The notes: generated by a model from the sequence alone, not told the origin. A DNA stretch of 64,000 nucleotides from an uncultured Alistipes sp. (GCA_900550465.1 URSC01000012.1:1-64000), one strand, 5' to 3'; positions 21,536 to 31,099 are shown, counted from the first letter of the stretch. Numbers and translations are program-made.

Positions 21536-24455
21536 GACCTCGATCGACATCGAGCTCGTACCCGAGACGACCACTCTTGACGACGTGATCGTCGTGGCTT
21601 ACGGTACTCAGAAGAAGGACGCCATCACCGGTTCCGCTACTGCCATCAGCAGCGAGAAGATTGAGAAACGTGTCGTTCCCAACCTCTCGCAGGCTCTCGA
21701 GGGTATGGCTGCCGGAGTTCAGGTTCAGTCGTCCGGTCAGCCCGGTTCCGATGCAGGTGTCATCATCCGCGGCTTCGGTTCCATCAACGCCTCCAACAGC
21801 CCTCTGTACGTGGTGGACGGTGCTCCCTTCGACGGCAGCCTCAGTTCCATCAATCCCGCCGACATCGAGTCGATGACCGTGCTGAAGGACGCCTCCTCGG
21901 CTGCCCTGTACGGTTCACGTGCGGCCAACGGAGTCGTGATGATCACCACCAAGCGTGCCAAGGGCGACAAGGTGAACGTATCCTACACCTTCAACGCCGG
22001 CTGGCAGGACAGGGCCATCAAGCCCTACCAGATGGTGGATCAGAGGGACTTCGTCAACCTGACCTACGAGGCACTCCGCAACAGCTACGCCTTCGACAAC
22101 GGCTATGACTGGGAGACCGCATCCCAGCTGGCCATGCAGGGCCTCTCAAGTTCTCTCGGCGGCGAGCAGTACAACCCCTTCAAGAATTACACATGGGCGA
22201 CCGTCATCGATCCTGAGACAGGCGCAGTAAGAGCCGATGCCCAGTCAGCCTACTACGAGGACTGGATGGAGGAGGTGACCCACCACAACGCCTTCCGCCA
22301 GGAGCACAACCTCAGCATCAGCGGCGGTTCCGAAAAGATCAAGGCCCTGCTCTCGCTCGGCTACCTGAATCAGGACGGTATCCTCAAGGAGTCCGGCTTC
22401 GAGCGCTTCAGCGGCCGTGCCAACGTGGACCTGACCCCCACCAAGTGGCTGTCCGCAGGTCTGAACCTCTCCATGGCCATGACTACATCCGAGGGTCCTA
22501 CATACAGCGGCTCCGAGAACTCCAACGTATGGTACTCGGCTCAGTTCATGTCCCCCATCTACCCCGTATATCTGAAGGATGCTGAGGGCAAGGACGCACT
22601 CGACGCTGACGGCAACCGCCAGTTCGACTACGGTGTAAAGCGTCCCAAACTGACCAACTTCAACTCCGTGGCCACCCTCTATGACGACTACATGGCCACC
22701 AAGAACGACAACGCCGGTGTCAGGACCTACATCACACTGGGTTCCGACCGCGATGAGATGGGCTGGGCAAAGGGCCTGAAGTTCACAGTCAACTTCAACG
22801 CCGACTACCGCGCTCAGACCGGAACCACCTACTACAATATGTTCCATGGCAACGCGGCCGCCTCCGACGGACGTCTCACCAAGGCTACATCCAGGATGCT
22901 CTCATACACGTTCAACCAGCTGCTCACCTACGACCGCACCTTCGGTGACCACACCATCGGTGTCCTCGCCGGTCATGAGTACTACGACTACAGCTATTCG
23001 TACCTGACAGCACAGAGAACAGGTCTGATCGACGGTATCATCGAGCTGCGTCCCGCCACCACCGTCGTGGACGGAGACTCCTACAGCGACTCCTACAAGA
23101 TCGAGTCATGGCTCGGACGTCTGAACTACGACTACGCAGACCGCTACTTCCTGTCGGCTTCCATCCGTACCGACGGATCCTCCAGGTTCCATCCCGACCA
23201 CCGCTGGGGTCTCTTCTGGTCAGTGGGCGCCAACTGGAACATCACCAACGAGAAGTGGATGCGCAACGTAGACTGGATCGACCACCTCGCTCTCCGCGCA
23301 AGTTACGGCGTGCAGGGTAATGACAACGTAGCCAGTTCCTACTATGTATGGCAGGGTCTCGCCTCGCTGTCATATCCCAACGCCACCATGGCCGGTTCCT
23401 TCCTCAGTTCCCTCGAGAACAAGGACGTGAAGTGGGAGAAGAACGAGAACCTCAACATCGGTCTCGACGTGCGTCTCTTCAACAACATCCTCGACTTCAG
23501 CATCGAGTACTACCGCCGCTACACCCGCGACATGCTCCTGAGTTTCCCCATGGCCATGTCCACAGGATTCACAGGATATAACGCAAACGTAGGAAATATG
23601 GTCAACGACGGTGTCGAGATGGCTCTCGGCGTGCAGATCTTCAACAAGAAGAACTTCACATGGCGTGTCAACGTCCTCGGATCCACCACCCGCAACGAGG
23701 TGCTCAAGCTCACCGAGGGCACTACCCGCATTACATCCGGCTCGCAGGTGATCGAGGTGGGCAAGCCCCTCTACACCTTCTACATGGCCAAGTCCGCAGG
23801 TGTTGATCCCGCAACAGGCGCTCAGCTCTACTGGGCCTACGACCTGCCCCAGGGCATGACCGAGGCCAAGTGGGACGGTGACACCCCCGTGGACAACGAC
23901 GGCAACCCCCTGCCTCTCTACCGCACTGACGACAAGAGCAAGGCCTCTGTCAGCAAGTTCTACCAGGGCAGCCGTCTTCCCAAGCTCTATGGAAGTATAA
24001 ACACAGACTTTACCATCTTCGAGTTCATCGACCTGAGCATCATGACCACCTACTCCATCGGAGGCAAGATCTACGACGGACTGTACAGCGGCGCCATGGC
24101 TCCCATGTACACGGGTGACACATGGCACGTGAACGCCCTCCGCAGATGGCAGAAGCCCGGCGACATTACCGACGTGCCCCGCGCCGAGATCAATCCCAGT
24201 TATGAGGCCACAGACCGTTGGCTCGTGGACGCCTCCTACTTCGCCATCAAGAACATCACTCTCGGATTCTCCCTGCCCTACAAGTACGCTCAGAAGATCA
24301 AGGCCCAGCAGATCAGAATCTACATGGCTCTGGACAACATAGCCACTTTCAGCCACCTCGACGGTATGGATCCCCAGTACAACTTCTCCGGAGGAATGGG
24401 CTACTCCTACACCCCCAACAAGACCTACTCCATCGGTCTCAACATTAACTTCTAA
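21309..24455 (+). CDS. silent SusC/RagA outer-membrane transporter, cassette A (no true start)
   Basis: About 1048 residues of a TonB-dependent SusC-family outer-membrane transporter. It has the N-terminal CarboxypepD-like domain (VTGTVTDASTGEGIVGASVV), a plug domain (DDVIVVAYGTQKKDAITG; LYVVDGAPFDG; SMTVLKDASSAALYGSRAANGV) and a long beta-barrel ending in ...SIGLNINF. It has no usable start: the frame opens at the codons LVVTAAAYAQ, the tail of a signal peptide, directly after the rpoC terminator. A GTG at 21309 is the nominal start but would make a protein that is not exported. I read it as a silent allele that becomes expressed after inversion with site B. The middle shares a 374-bp identical tract with cassette D. 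It is followed by its own susD after 17 bp. Confidence 0.88.
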   Translation: MVTAAAYAQDITVTGTVTDASTGEGIVGASVVLKGSTTQWAMTDDMGAYSLTVPANGVLEVTFLGYTTLEVPVNGRTSIDIELVPETTTLDDVIVVAYGTQKKDAITGSATAISSEKIEKRVVPNLSQALEGMAAGVQVQSSGQPGSDAGVIIRGFGSINASNSPLYVVDGAPFDGSLSSINPADIESMTVLKDASSAALYGSRAANGVVMITTKRAKGDKVNVSYTFNAGWQDRAIKPYQMVDQRDFVNLTYEALRNSYAFDNGYDWETASQLAMQGLSSSLGGEQYNPFKNYTWATVIDPETGAVRADAQSAYYEDWMEEVTHHNAFRQEHNLSISGGSEKIKALLSLGYLNQDGILKESGFERFSGRANVDLTPTKWLSAGLNLSMAMTTSEGPTYSGSENSNVWYSAQFMSPIYPVYLKDAEGKDALDADGNRQFDYGVKRPKLTNFNSVATLYDDYMATKNDNAGVRTYITLGSDRDEMGWAKGLKFTVNFNADYRAQTGTTYYNMFHGNAAASDGRLTKATSRMLSYTFNQLLTYDRTFGDHTIGVLAGHEYYDYSYSYLTAQRTGLIDGIIELRPATTVVDGDSYSDSYKIESWLGRLNYDYADRYFLSASIRTDGSSRFHPDHRWGLFWSVGANWNITNEKWMRNVDWIDHLALRASYGVQGNDNVASSYYVWQGLASLSYPNATMAGSFLSSLENKDVKWEKNENLNIGLDVRLFNNILDFSIEYYRRYTRDMLLSFPMAMSTGFTGYNANVGNMVNDGVEMALGVQIFNKKNFTWRVNVLGSTTRNEVLKLTEGTTRITSGSQVIEVGKPLYTFYMAKSAGVDPATGAQLYWAYDLPQGMTEAKWDGDTPVDNDGNPLPLYRTDDKSKASVSKFYQGSRLPKLYGSINTDFTIFEFIDLSIMTTYSIGGKIYDGLYSGAMAPMYTGDTWHVNALRRWQKPGDITDVPRAEINPSYEATDRWLVDASYFAIKNITLGFSLPYKYAQKIKAQQIRIYMALDNIATFSHLDGMDPQYNFSGGMGYSYTPNKTYSIGLNINF
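22911..23284 (+). repeat. 374-bp tract identical to cassette D
   Basis: Identical to 47743-48116 without a mismatch, inside the beta-barrel part of susC, while sequence on both sides differs at many positions. It fits recent gene conversion between alleles A and D. Confidence 0.9.
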
Positions 24456-24472
24456 CACAGGAAAGTATAACG

Positions 24473-25987
24473 ATGAAAAAGATATTTTACTCAGCATTAG
24501 CCGTCATCCTGGCCGCAGGCCTGGCTTCCTGCTCCGAGGAGGCGCTCAACACCGCTCCGACCACGTCCGTAGAGACAGACGCGCTGTATGAGTCAGCTAC
24601 TACAGCGCTGACTCCTCTGAACGGTATCTACAGGTCGATGTACACCGCAGGCTGGTCTACGGGAGGAAATACCCACCAGTGCTTCGGTATCTCGGCCTAC
24701 AACCTGGCTGCCGATGTCATGGGCGAGGACCATGTCATGTCCGGCCAGGGCTCAGGATGGTTCTGGTATGACGCCATATATGATGTGAAAAGCTCTTATG
24801 CCAGCAGCGCATGGCGTCCCTACGACCTCTGGAACGCTTACTACACATGGATCGCCAACGCCAACTTCATCATCGACGCCAAAGAGACCATGGAGGGCAG
24901 CGCAGAGGATGTGAACTATGTGATAGGACAGGCTTACGCCATCCGCGCATACTCCTACTTCATGCTCGCACAGAGCTTCTGCCGTACCTATAAGGGACAC
25001 GAGGACGATCCTGGAGTGCCCATCTACACCGAGCGTACGGAGCGCGGAACAGAAGGCAAGCCTAGAGGAACTGTGCAGCAGACCTATGACAGGATTAATG
25101 CCGACATCGACACTGCCATCGCACGTCTGAGCAACGCTCATGCCCGCACCCACAAGTCGCATATCGACCTGTATGTGGCCAGCGGTCTGAAAGCCCGTAT
25201 ATGCCTTACTCAGGAGCTCTGGCAGGAAGCGTACGATGCTGCGGCTGTAGCTGCCAAGGGCGCGTCCCTTACTTCTTCCGTCACCAGCGGCATGAACAGC
25301 CTGGCCCAGGCCGATGTGCTCTGGGGTGCCGAGATCGTGCCCGACCAGTCAGGTATCTACGCCTCTTTCTTCATGCATATGTGCGGTACCAGTGATGGCG
25401 GCGGATACGGCAACACTGCCAAGAAGCTCATCAGTACGCAGTTGTACAACCTCATAGGAACAAACGATATCCGTCGGCAGTGGTGGAATGCGACCTCCAA
25501 GTTGCAGAACAAGTTCAAATGGACCAACGAGTCCAACTACACAGGTGACTACATCTGGATGAGAGTTCCCGAGATGTACCTGACCATGGCAGAGGCACAG
25601 TGCATGTTGGGTAATGACGCCGCGGCACAGGATATTCTGGAAAGCTTCATGTCATACCGCCAGTCCGGATACACATGTACAAAGACAGGTACAGCCATGG
25701 GTAAACTGACTACAGACATTACAGGCTCTCTCCGCGAGGAAATCATCACTCAGCGCCGTATAGAGCTCTGGGGCGAGTACGGGCGTATCTATGACATCCG
25801 CAGACTCCGTCAGGGATTTGAGAGGACTCTCGCTATGGGATGGCCCTACTCAGCACTGCTTGAAGGTCTGAAAACAGCAGACCCTGAGTCGTACGACTGG
25901 GTGCTGACCATCCCTCAGGCTGAGTTTGATGCAAATGAGGCTCTTAATCAGGCCACAGATCAGAATCCTATCGGCTCAACCAAATAA
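24473..25987 (+). CDS. SusD/RagB surface lipoprotein, cassette A
   Basis: A 504-residue SusD-family glycan- or peptide-binding lipoprotein, the lid partner of SusC. The signal peptide ends in the lipobox LASC (Cys20), followed by acidic SEEA, consistent with export to the cell surface. The N-terminal TPR-like helices hold NGIYRSMYTAGWSTGG and IGQAYAIRAYSYFMLAQSF. The C-terminal family block has EIITQRRIELWGEYGRIYDIRRLRQGF and ends with WVLTIPQAEFDANEALNQ. It has its own ATG and signal peptide, so unlike susC-A it is complete and lacks only a promoter. The substrate is unknown. Confidence 0.92.
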   Translation: MKKIFYSALAVILAAGLASCSEEALNTAPTTSVETDALYESATTALTPLNGIYRSMYTAGWSTGGNTHQCFGISAYNLAADVMGEDHVMSGQGSGWFWYDAIYDVKSSYASSAWRPYDLWNAYYTWIANANFIIDAKETMEGSAEDVNYVIGQAYAIRAYSYFMLAQSFCRTYKGHEDDPGVPIYTERTERGTEGKPRGTVQQTYDRINADIDTAIARLSNAHARTHKSHIDLYVASGLKARICLTQELWQEAYDAAAVAAKGASLTSSVTSGMNSLAQADVLWGAEIVPDQSGIYASFFMHMCGTSDGGGYGNTAKKLISTQLYNLIGTNDIRRQWWNATSKLQNKFKWTNESNYTGDYIWMRVPEMYLTMAEAQCMLGNDAAAQDILESFMSYRQSGYTCTKTGTAMGKLTTDITGSLREEIITQRRIELWGEYGRIYDIRRLRQGFERTLAMGWPYSALLEGLKTADPESYDWVLTIPQAEFDANEALNQATDQNPIGSTK

Positions 25988-26007
25988 CGATTAAAAACAG
26001 AATAGAA

Positions 26008-26952
26008 ATGAAAAATATTTTCAGAATAATCTCAGTTACGGCAGTCGGCCTGGCATTCCTCTCCTCCTGCAGCAAGGACCAGATGGGTGCGGTGTATACA
26101 CCTGCCGAAGATGATGGAATCTATACATTCTATAGAAGCTCCGAGTCGCAGATGTCATTCAGCCCTGAAACTCCTTCCTATACGATCGAAATCGTCAGAG
26201 GAACGGACGCCGGTGAAGCGACTCTCAATCTGACCAACGTGCAGATTGAAGGTGAAACCCCATGTACTGATGTCTTTGACATTCCCTCTACAGTGACATT
26301 CAAGGACGGTGAGACACGCGCCATTATCAATGTGGGCTACAACGATGAACTCATCAAGATGGACGTCACCTATACCGTACAGATAGCAATTGCGGACGAG
26401 GACTGCACACCTGGAGCCAATGCAACTTCGACATTCAAGGCTATCCGCGCATATGACTGGAAAGAGATTGGTGAGGGTATATTTACGGATTACTATCTCT
26501 ATAGTAAGATGCCTCAGGCAGTAAAGATGCTCCAGGCGTATGATCACAGAAGCGGAGAAACATACAGTCGTTGGCGTGTAGAAAATCCCTTTTTCAACAG
26601 AGAATTGGCAAATGGGAATATCTCTAAGTTAGGATTTACTCCTAGCGACTCGTACAGCGCTTATTGGGAGTTCTACATCTCAGGAAAACAGACGGAAAAA
26701 GGTGATGACGGCAAGGAGGTTGAGACCGGACTTTACCTTCTGGACTTCTACGATGTTCAGCCGGGTATGTCGTATGGCAATTATGGTGCCATAGCATACG
26801 GTCACCCCAAGGGTTATGCTGACTATGCATACCTCGAGTGTCTTCTTGATCCCACAGACGGCTCTGCACTGCTTTACTACGTTCTGTACGTAAGCGCAGG
26901 AACACTCGGTAGCGGATACTCTCAGTTGGTTCTGCCTGTCCTGGATATCTAA
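26008..26952 (+). CDS. third lipoprotein of cassette A, Calx-beta-like N-terminal part
   Basis: A 314-residue lipoprotein with lipobox LSSC. The conserved head is CSKDQMGAVYTPAEDDGIYTF, shared in form with the third genes of B and D. One Ig-like/Calx-beta-like repeat (TVTFKDGETRAIINV) follows, then a variable C-terminal domain (about 145-314) rich in aromatic residues (GYADYAYLECLLDPTDGSALLYYVLYV). By its position after susCD it is probably a surface accessory ligand-binding protein. I cannot assign a ligand or a named family to the C-terminal part. Confidence 0.75.
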   Translation: MKNIFRIISVTAVGLAFLSSCSKDQMGAVYTPAEDDGIYTFYRSSESQMSFSPETPSYTIEIVRGTDAGEATLNLTNVQIEGETPCTDVFDIPSTVTFKDGETRAIINVGYNDELIKMDVTYTVQIAIADEDCTPGANATSTFKAIRAYDWKEIGEGIFTDYYLYSKMPQAVKMLQAYDHRSGETYSRWRVENPFFNRELANGNISKLGFTPSDSYSAYWEFYISGKQTEKGDDGKEVETGLYLLDFYDVQPGMSYGNYGAIAYGHPKGYADYAYLECLLDPTDGSALLYYVLYVSAGTLGSGYSQLVLPVLDI

Positions 26953-26977
26953 TTTATTCAATATCTGATGAATTTTG

Positions 26978-27003
26978 CCGCCCTGCCCGACCGGACAGGG
27001 CGG
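26978..27003. terminator. terminator of cassette A
   Basis: CCGCCCTG (26978-26985) pairs with CAGGGCGG (26996-27003), then TTTCATTTTC. The same hairpin recurs at 27255-27280, after the minus-strand PorV-like gene. Confidence 0.8.
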
Positions 27004-27068
27004 TTTCATTTTCAGAACTCGTACCCGACGCCGACAGAGAAGGTGTTGGATATCGGTGCACTGAAGTT
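26978..27068. repeat. 91-bp duplicate of the PorV-like gene 3' end
   Basis: Matches 27255-27345 at all but about three positions: the terminator hairpin plus the last 20 or so codons of the PorV-like gene (minus strand, ending FSAPISNTFSVGVGYEF and stop). No upstream part of the gene is present, so this is a remnant left by a duplication or recombination event. Confidence 0.85.
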
Positions 27069-27254
27069 TCAGCATAGGAACTCAGTAGATGAGCCCATCG
27101 CCGGCAGTCTGTGAATTTTACATATTTTCACGATACTTGCACTGTTTGCATTATTGTTGAAAATAGTGCAAGAATTTTGAAATTCGATTTGGCTAGCGGT
27201 GCTTTTATCGTAGAATTGGATAATTATATCAGTGACAGTTCTTGAAATATAGAA

Positions 27255-27280
27255 CCGCCCTGCCCGACCGGACAGGGCGG
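27255..27280 (-). terminator. terminator of the protease-PorV unit
   Basis: CCGCCCTG (27255-27262) pairs with CAGGGCGG (27273-27280). It lies directly after the minus-strand stop codon at 27289-27291. Confidence 0.75.
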
Positions 27281-27288
27281 TTTCATTT

Positions 27289-28278
27289 TCAGAACTCGTA
27301 CCCGACGCCGACGGAGAAGGTGTTGGATATCGGTGCGCTTAAGTTGTAGAGGGATTCGACGGGCGAGCTGATGTCGGAGGCCTGCTTGAATCCGAGGATA
27401 TAAGCGGCGTTGACCGAGATGCCCAGGAACTTGATGCCGGCTCCGAAGGATGCGTAGGAGCCTGTGACCTGCTTATCCTGGTTACCATAGTGATAACCAA
27501 GACCTACCCTTACGAAATCATTGTACTCATACTGAGCACTGAGACCTGTGAAGAAAGCTTTCTGCTCGAAGACCATTCCGCTCTCGGAAGTTACGGCTAC
27601 AGCATGCTTGTCCTCCGGCCCGAAACGCTGAATGGTCCCTACACCCAGCTTGACGTTGGCCGGCAGGCCGTAAGCAGCCGCTCCGCCGTAATCCAGCTTG
27701 GAACCGATATTGGCAAAGGTTAGTCCCACCCGCAGGAACCTGAGGTCGAGCAGGGCGCCGAAGTCAGCGGATACCGCTCCGCCTTTTTGGGGACCTCCGA
27801 TGTCACTGTAGACGTAGTTGACGTTGGCACCGAGGGAGAGTATGGGCAGAATCCTGAATCCCAGACCTACACCAGCCTGAAGGTCCATCGGGGTAAACGA
27901 ACCGGTGACAGCGCCGGTAACTCCGTCAGTAACGTCATAGGGCTTGTGCGAGAAATACTTCACGCTGGCCGAGACGGTCATGAACCTGGCCACCCTGCCG
28001 TATCCAGCGACTGCGGCCACATGGTTGGACGTATAGGAGGGCTGCCAGAGGGAGTATGCGGCTCCCACCTGGAGAGTCCTGTCATCCAGAGCAGTAGCGG
28101 CTATGTTGTTCCACATGGCAAATGGAGTGGCCTCCATCACTGTTCCGGTCCCGGCCATGGACATGGCGACGGGATCGGGATTGACATCGAGGAAGGAGGC
28201 CGTCTGGGCCTGGGCAGCGGCGGATGAGAGGAGTACTGCCGCTGCTGTGCTGATTATGGGGTAAAATATCTTTTTCAT
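27289..28278 (-). CDS. PorV/PorQ-family outer-membrane protein
   Basis: A 329-residue beta-barrel protein with a Sec signal peptide ending AAAQAQ. The N-terminal ASFLDVNPDPVAMSMAGTGTV matches the PorV/PorQ family opening, and the body is a series of amphipathic strands ending GVGYEF with a terminal Phe. In the type IX secretion system, PorV-like proteins shuttle cargo from the translocon to the attachment complex. The start codon overlaps the stop of the subtilisin gene by one base (TGATG), so the two are translationally coupled. PorQ-like or general FadL-type porin are alternatives. The duplicated 3' end lies just beyond its terminator. Confidence 0.75.
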   Translation of the reverse strand: MKKIFYPIISTAAAVLLSSAAAQAQTASFLDVNPDPVAMSMAGTGTVMEATPFAMWNNIAATALDDRTLQVGAAYSLWQPSYTSNHVAAVAGYGRVARFMTVSASVKYFSHKPYDVTDGVTGAVTGSFTPMDLQAGVGLGFRILPILSLGANVNYVYSDIGGPQKGGAVSADFGALLDLRFLRVGLTFANIGSKLDYGGAAAYGLPANVKLGVGTIQRFGPEDKHAVAVTSESGMVFEQKAFFTGLSAQYEYNDFVRVGLGYHYGNQDKQVTGSYASFGAGIKFLGISVNAAYILGFKQASDISSPVESLYNLSAPISNTFSVGVGYEF

Positions 28279-31010
28279 CAGAGTTTGGCTATTTGGGTGG
28301 TTGTGGACTGAGTGGATCCGTCAGCAGCGGTGTAGCTGAGGATGACGGTGTACATGCCTCCTGAAAGGGATGTCATGTCTATCTGCACGGGGGCAAAGGG
28401 AGAGATGGCCATGTCATTTTCCGTCAGCACCGCGGCACCGTTGGCGGCAAGCACCTGCACGGATGCGGATGTTACGGCCTCACCGGTGCGGATATTCAGG
28501 AAGTCCGTCACGGGGTTGGGATAGAAATCGGCTTTGCGGCCGGCATCGCGGACCAGCACCGGTATGGTGACGGATGCGGATGCCTTTGAGGCGTCATAGG
28601 CCACGAGCGTGAGCTCGGTCTGGCCGAGGGAGACTCCGGTGAGTGTGAGATTGCTGCCGGAGAGTATGGTGCCGAGGATGGTTCCGCCGTCGGAGGAAGA
28701 GGCATTGTACATCAATGTCTCTCCGTCGGAATCGGAGAACAGGGAAGACATATCCAGGGTGTAGTTTCCGTTCACTCCGTTGATGCAGATACCTTCCGGG
28801 TCGGCTGCAAGCACGGGGGCGGCATTTGGAAGGATGGTGTAGTGGACGTCGAGGAGCGCAGCCTCCTGGCCGTCGGACAGCCGGAGCACGGCGGTATAGG
28901 TTACAGGCTCACTGGACTCGGGGGCATTGAGTCCGTTGATGATGAGCGTGGCCGTCTCCCCGTCGCTGGAGAGTGTGGCCGCATCGGAGCCGGGGTCTGC
29001 CAGCGATACTTCCAACGCGTCCCCGTCCTCATCGCTGAGCCCGAATCTCATGCTGATATACTGATGCTTCCGTATCGTGGTGTCAGTCCCGTTGAGAGGT
29101 GTTATGACAGGTGCGGTATTCGAGAGGGTGGCGACTGAAATCTGGGGTGAGAGGGCTGATGCGGAGAATACATTGTCCACGGCTCGTATCCTGAAATAGT
29201 AGGCGGTGCTGTTCTTCAGACCTGTAATCCGGTGGGTCATCTTCTCTCCGGCGGCCAGTTTCTCCGTGTTGTCGACGCGCTCGACACTCACCGTGCGCGT
29301 GTCATATTTCTCAGGGTCGAGGTTCTCCAGGGAGCTCTCGCTGTAGTATATCTCGAAATATGCCGGCTGACCGCTGTCCTTGTCGGCAGGTACAGTCCAC
29401 TCGAGCTCTACCGACGTGCCGTTGACGGCATCGGGAGACGAGAGCGCCAGGTCGGTCACAGGCTCGGGCGGTTCGGGACCGTATCCCTTAAGACAGAGCT
29501 CGGCGTCGATGAGGCCGGAGCCGAGAAGGCCGGCTTTGTCCGGGTTGTATTGGTCTATGTCGCGGACACCTGCCACCAGTATGTTCCAAAGCTGCTCTCT
29601 GGTAAATCCTGGTCCTCCGAACTCGGATATAACGAGAGCCGCCACACCCGAGACATGGGGACAGGCCATGGAAGTACCCTGCATTTCACCATATTGATTA
29701 TCAGGCATTGTGCTAAGAATCTGGTAATTTTTATAATAATCCCCTCCAGGAGCAGCCACATCCACCCAATCGCCATAGTTAGTGTAATAAGCTGCCTCAT
29801 AGTCAGCGCCTATGGATGCGACAGCCAGAACATGCTCATAATTTGCGGGATATACATTGACTGTTTGAGATTCATCGTTTCCTGCGGCAAATATGGTAAG
29901 ACCTCCAGCCATCGGGCCTGTCTGTTCTCCCACCTCTTCTACTATAGGAATATAATCGTTGTCACGTATCAGTTCACCATCTTCGTTATAGGCATGGGTA
30001 ATATCCATGCCGGCATATTTGTTGAAGTAGTCTATAGCCTTCAGTACTACTGTGTAATCTTCACTGCATCCCCAGCTGTTCTGAGTGATGACAGCTCCGT
30101 TGTCGGCGGCGTATATGAATGCTTCTGCTATATAAGCGTCTCCAGGACTGGTCTGGCAACTCATTATTCTCACACCCGGTTTTCCGTTGGCATAGTCTCC
30201 TCCAGCGATACCGCTGACGCCGATTCCGTTATTGTTGACCGCCGCTATGGTTCCGGCTACGTGTGTACCATGTTCATCATCTGTAAGATCACCTGCATAG
30301 TAACCGTTTTTATCTGTGAAGTTAAAACCGTGAATATCGTCTATGAAACCGTTTCCGTCATCGTCCACTCCGGGCTGACCGTTGAGTTCAGCCTCATTGG
30401 TCCACATATTCCAGGCCAGGTCCTCATGATCCCAATCCACTCCTCCGTCCAGTACGGCTACAATTACGTCAGGATTGCCTGTGGTTATCTCCCAGGCAGG
30501 GAAGAGGTTGATGTCACTGCCGGCCATCACACCCTTGCCCTCACCTCCAAAGTTCATGTAGTGCCATTGGTCCGGCAAGCTGGGGTCGTTGAAAGGCCAT
30601 GCCGCGGAAGCATCATTAAATACGATTTCATGGACATAGTTTATCTCCTGTATTCCGCCGTGAGCCGTAATATCCGCTGCCGCGCGGGTCACAGGAACAG
30701 ACTCATCGAAAGCCACTCTATACCAAAGATGCAGCCCCATGGCTCTCTTGCGGGCCTCAAATTTGGCAGGACCTCTGAACATTCTCTCTATGCTCTTGAT
30801 TTTAAGTTCGGGAATGGCCTCGGCAAGTTGCATAGGATCTTCCGGTTCATGCTGCATTTGTACTAAAATTATTCCAGGCGCCACTTTGCCCGGTCCGCGC
30901 ATCTGCGTAGGTTCCGGCATGGGCCGGCGCAGAGAATCCTCATCCACGGAGCAGCCGCCGAGCATCAGGGCCGCTGCCAGGATGGGTAAGGTAAAACATT
31001 TGAATCTCAT
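28278..31010 (-). CDS. subtilisin-like (S8) protease with T9SS sorting domain
   Basis: A 910-residue secreted serine protease. The signal peptide ends with a lipobox-like LGGC (Cys20). A propeptide region runs to about residue 150. The S8 domain has catalytic Asp188 (VIVAVLDGG), His247 (DEHGTHVAG), oxyanion Asn378 (AAGND) and Ser447 (GTSMACPHVSG). A fibronectin type III-like domain follows (about 515-620), then cadherin-like Ig segments, and finally a type A T9SS sorting domain (FYPNPVTDFLNIRTG to the end TTTQIAKL). It is paired with the PorV-like gene downstream. The combination of a lipobox and a T9SS C-terminal signal is unusual. It lies on the minus strand between cassettes A and B. Confidence 0.9.
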   Translation of the reverse strand: MRFKCFTLPILAAALMLGGCSVDEDSLRRPMPEPTQMRGPGKVAPGIILVQMQHEPEDPMQLAEAIPELKIKSIERMFRGPAKFEARKRAMGLHLWYRVAFDESVPVTRAAADITAHGGIQEINYVHEIVFNDASAAWPFNDPSLPDQWHYMNFGGEGKGVMAGSDINLFPAWEITTGNPDVIVAVLDGGVDWDHEDLAWNMWTNEAELNGQPGVDDDGNGFIDDIHGFNFTDKNGYYAGDLTDDEHGTHVAGTIAAVNNNGIGVSGIAGGDYANGKPGVRIMSCQTSPGDAYIAEAFIYAADNGAVITQNSWGCSEDYTVVLKAIDYFNKYAGMDITHAYNEDGELIRDNDYIPIVEEVGEQTGPMAGGLTIFAAGNDESQTVNVYPANYEHVLAVASIGADYEAAYYTNYGDWVDVAAPGGDYYKNYQILSTMPDNQYGEMQGTSMACPHVSGVAALVISEFGGPGFTREQLWNILVAGVRDIDQYNPDKAGLLGSGLIDAELCLKGYGPEPPEPVTDLALSSPDAVNGTSVELEWTVPADKDSGQPAYFEIYYSESSLENLDPEKYDTRTVSVERVDNTEKLAAGEKMTHRITGLKNSTAYYFRIRAVDNVFSASALSPQISVATLSNTAPVITPLNGTDTTIRKHQYISMRFGLSDEDGDALEVSLADPGSDAATLSSDGETATLIINGLNAPESSEPVTYTAVLRLSDGQEAALLDVHYTILPNAAPVLAADPEGICINGVNGNYTLDMSSLFSDSDGETLMYNASSSDGGTILGTILSGSNLTLTGVSLGQTELTLVAYDASKASASVTIPVLVRDAGRKADFYPNPVTDFLNIRTGEAVTSASVQVLAANGAAVLTENDMAISPFAPVQIDMTSLSGGMYTVILSYTAADGSTQSTTTQIAKL

Positions 31011-31063
31011 TTTAAGGTACGGTATTAGATTGTTAAAATTTAATCTGTTTTTGTTAAAAATTC

Positions 31064-31096
31064 TAAAGATATGGAAAATTTTTCTGAAAGTGCAAA
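31064..31096 (-). promoter_or_regulatory. putative promoter of the S8 protease gene
   Basis: On the minus strand TTTG (31096-31093) and TATCTTTA (31071-31064) are 21 bp apart, one base off the -7 consensus. It lies about 55 bp upstream of the start codon and next to the cassette B terminator. Confidence 0.55.
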
Positions 31097-31099
31097 AAA

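Larger units (their letters stand above)
26953..27288. other. intergenic interval between cassette A and the PorV-like gene
   Basis: It holds the two hairpin copies and the PorV remnant. The 185 bp between them (27069-27254) is AT-rich and contains an inverted repeat, CTTGCACT (27136-27143) and AGTGCAAG (27165-27172). I see no gene here. Confidence 0.6.

Noticed and set aside
27136..27172. Insertion-sequence terminal repeats (CTTGCACT/AGTGCAAG)
   Set aside because: Only 37 bp apart with no transposase between; at most a small hairpin.
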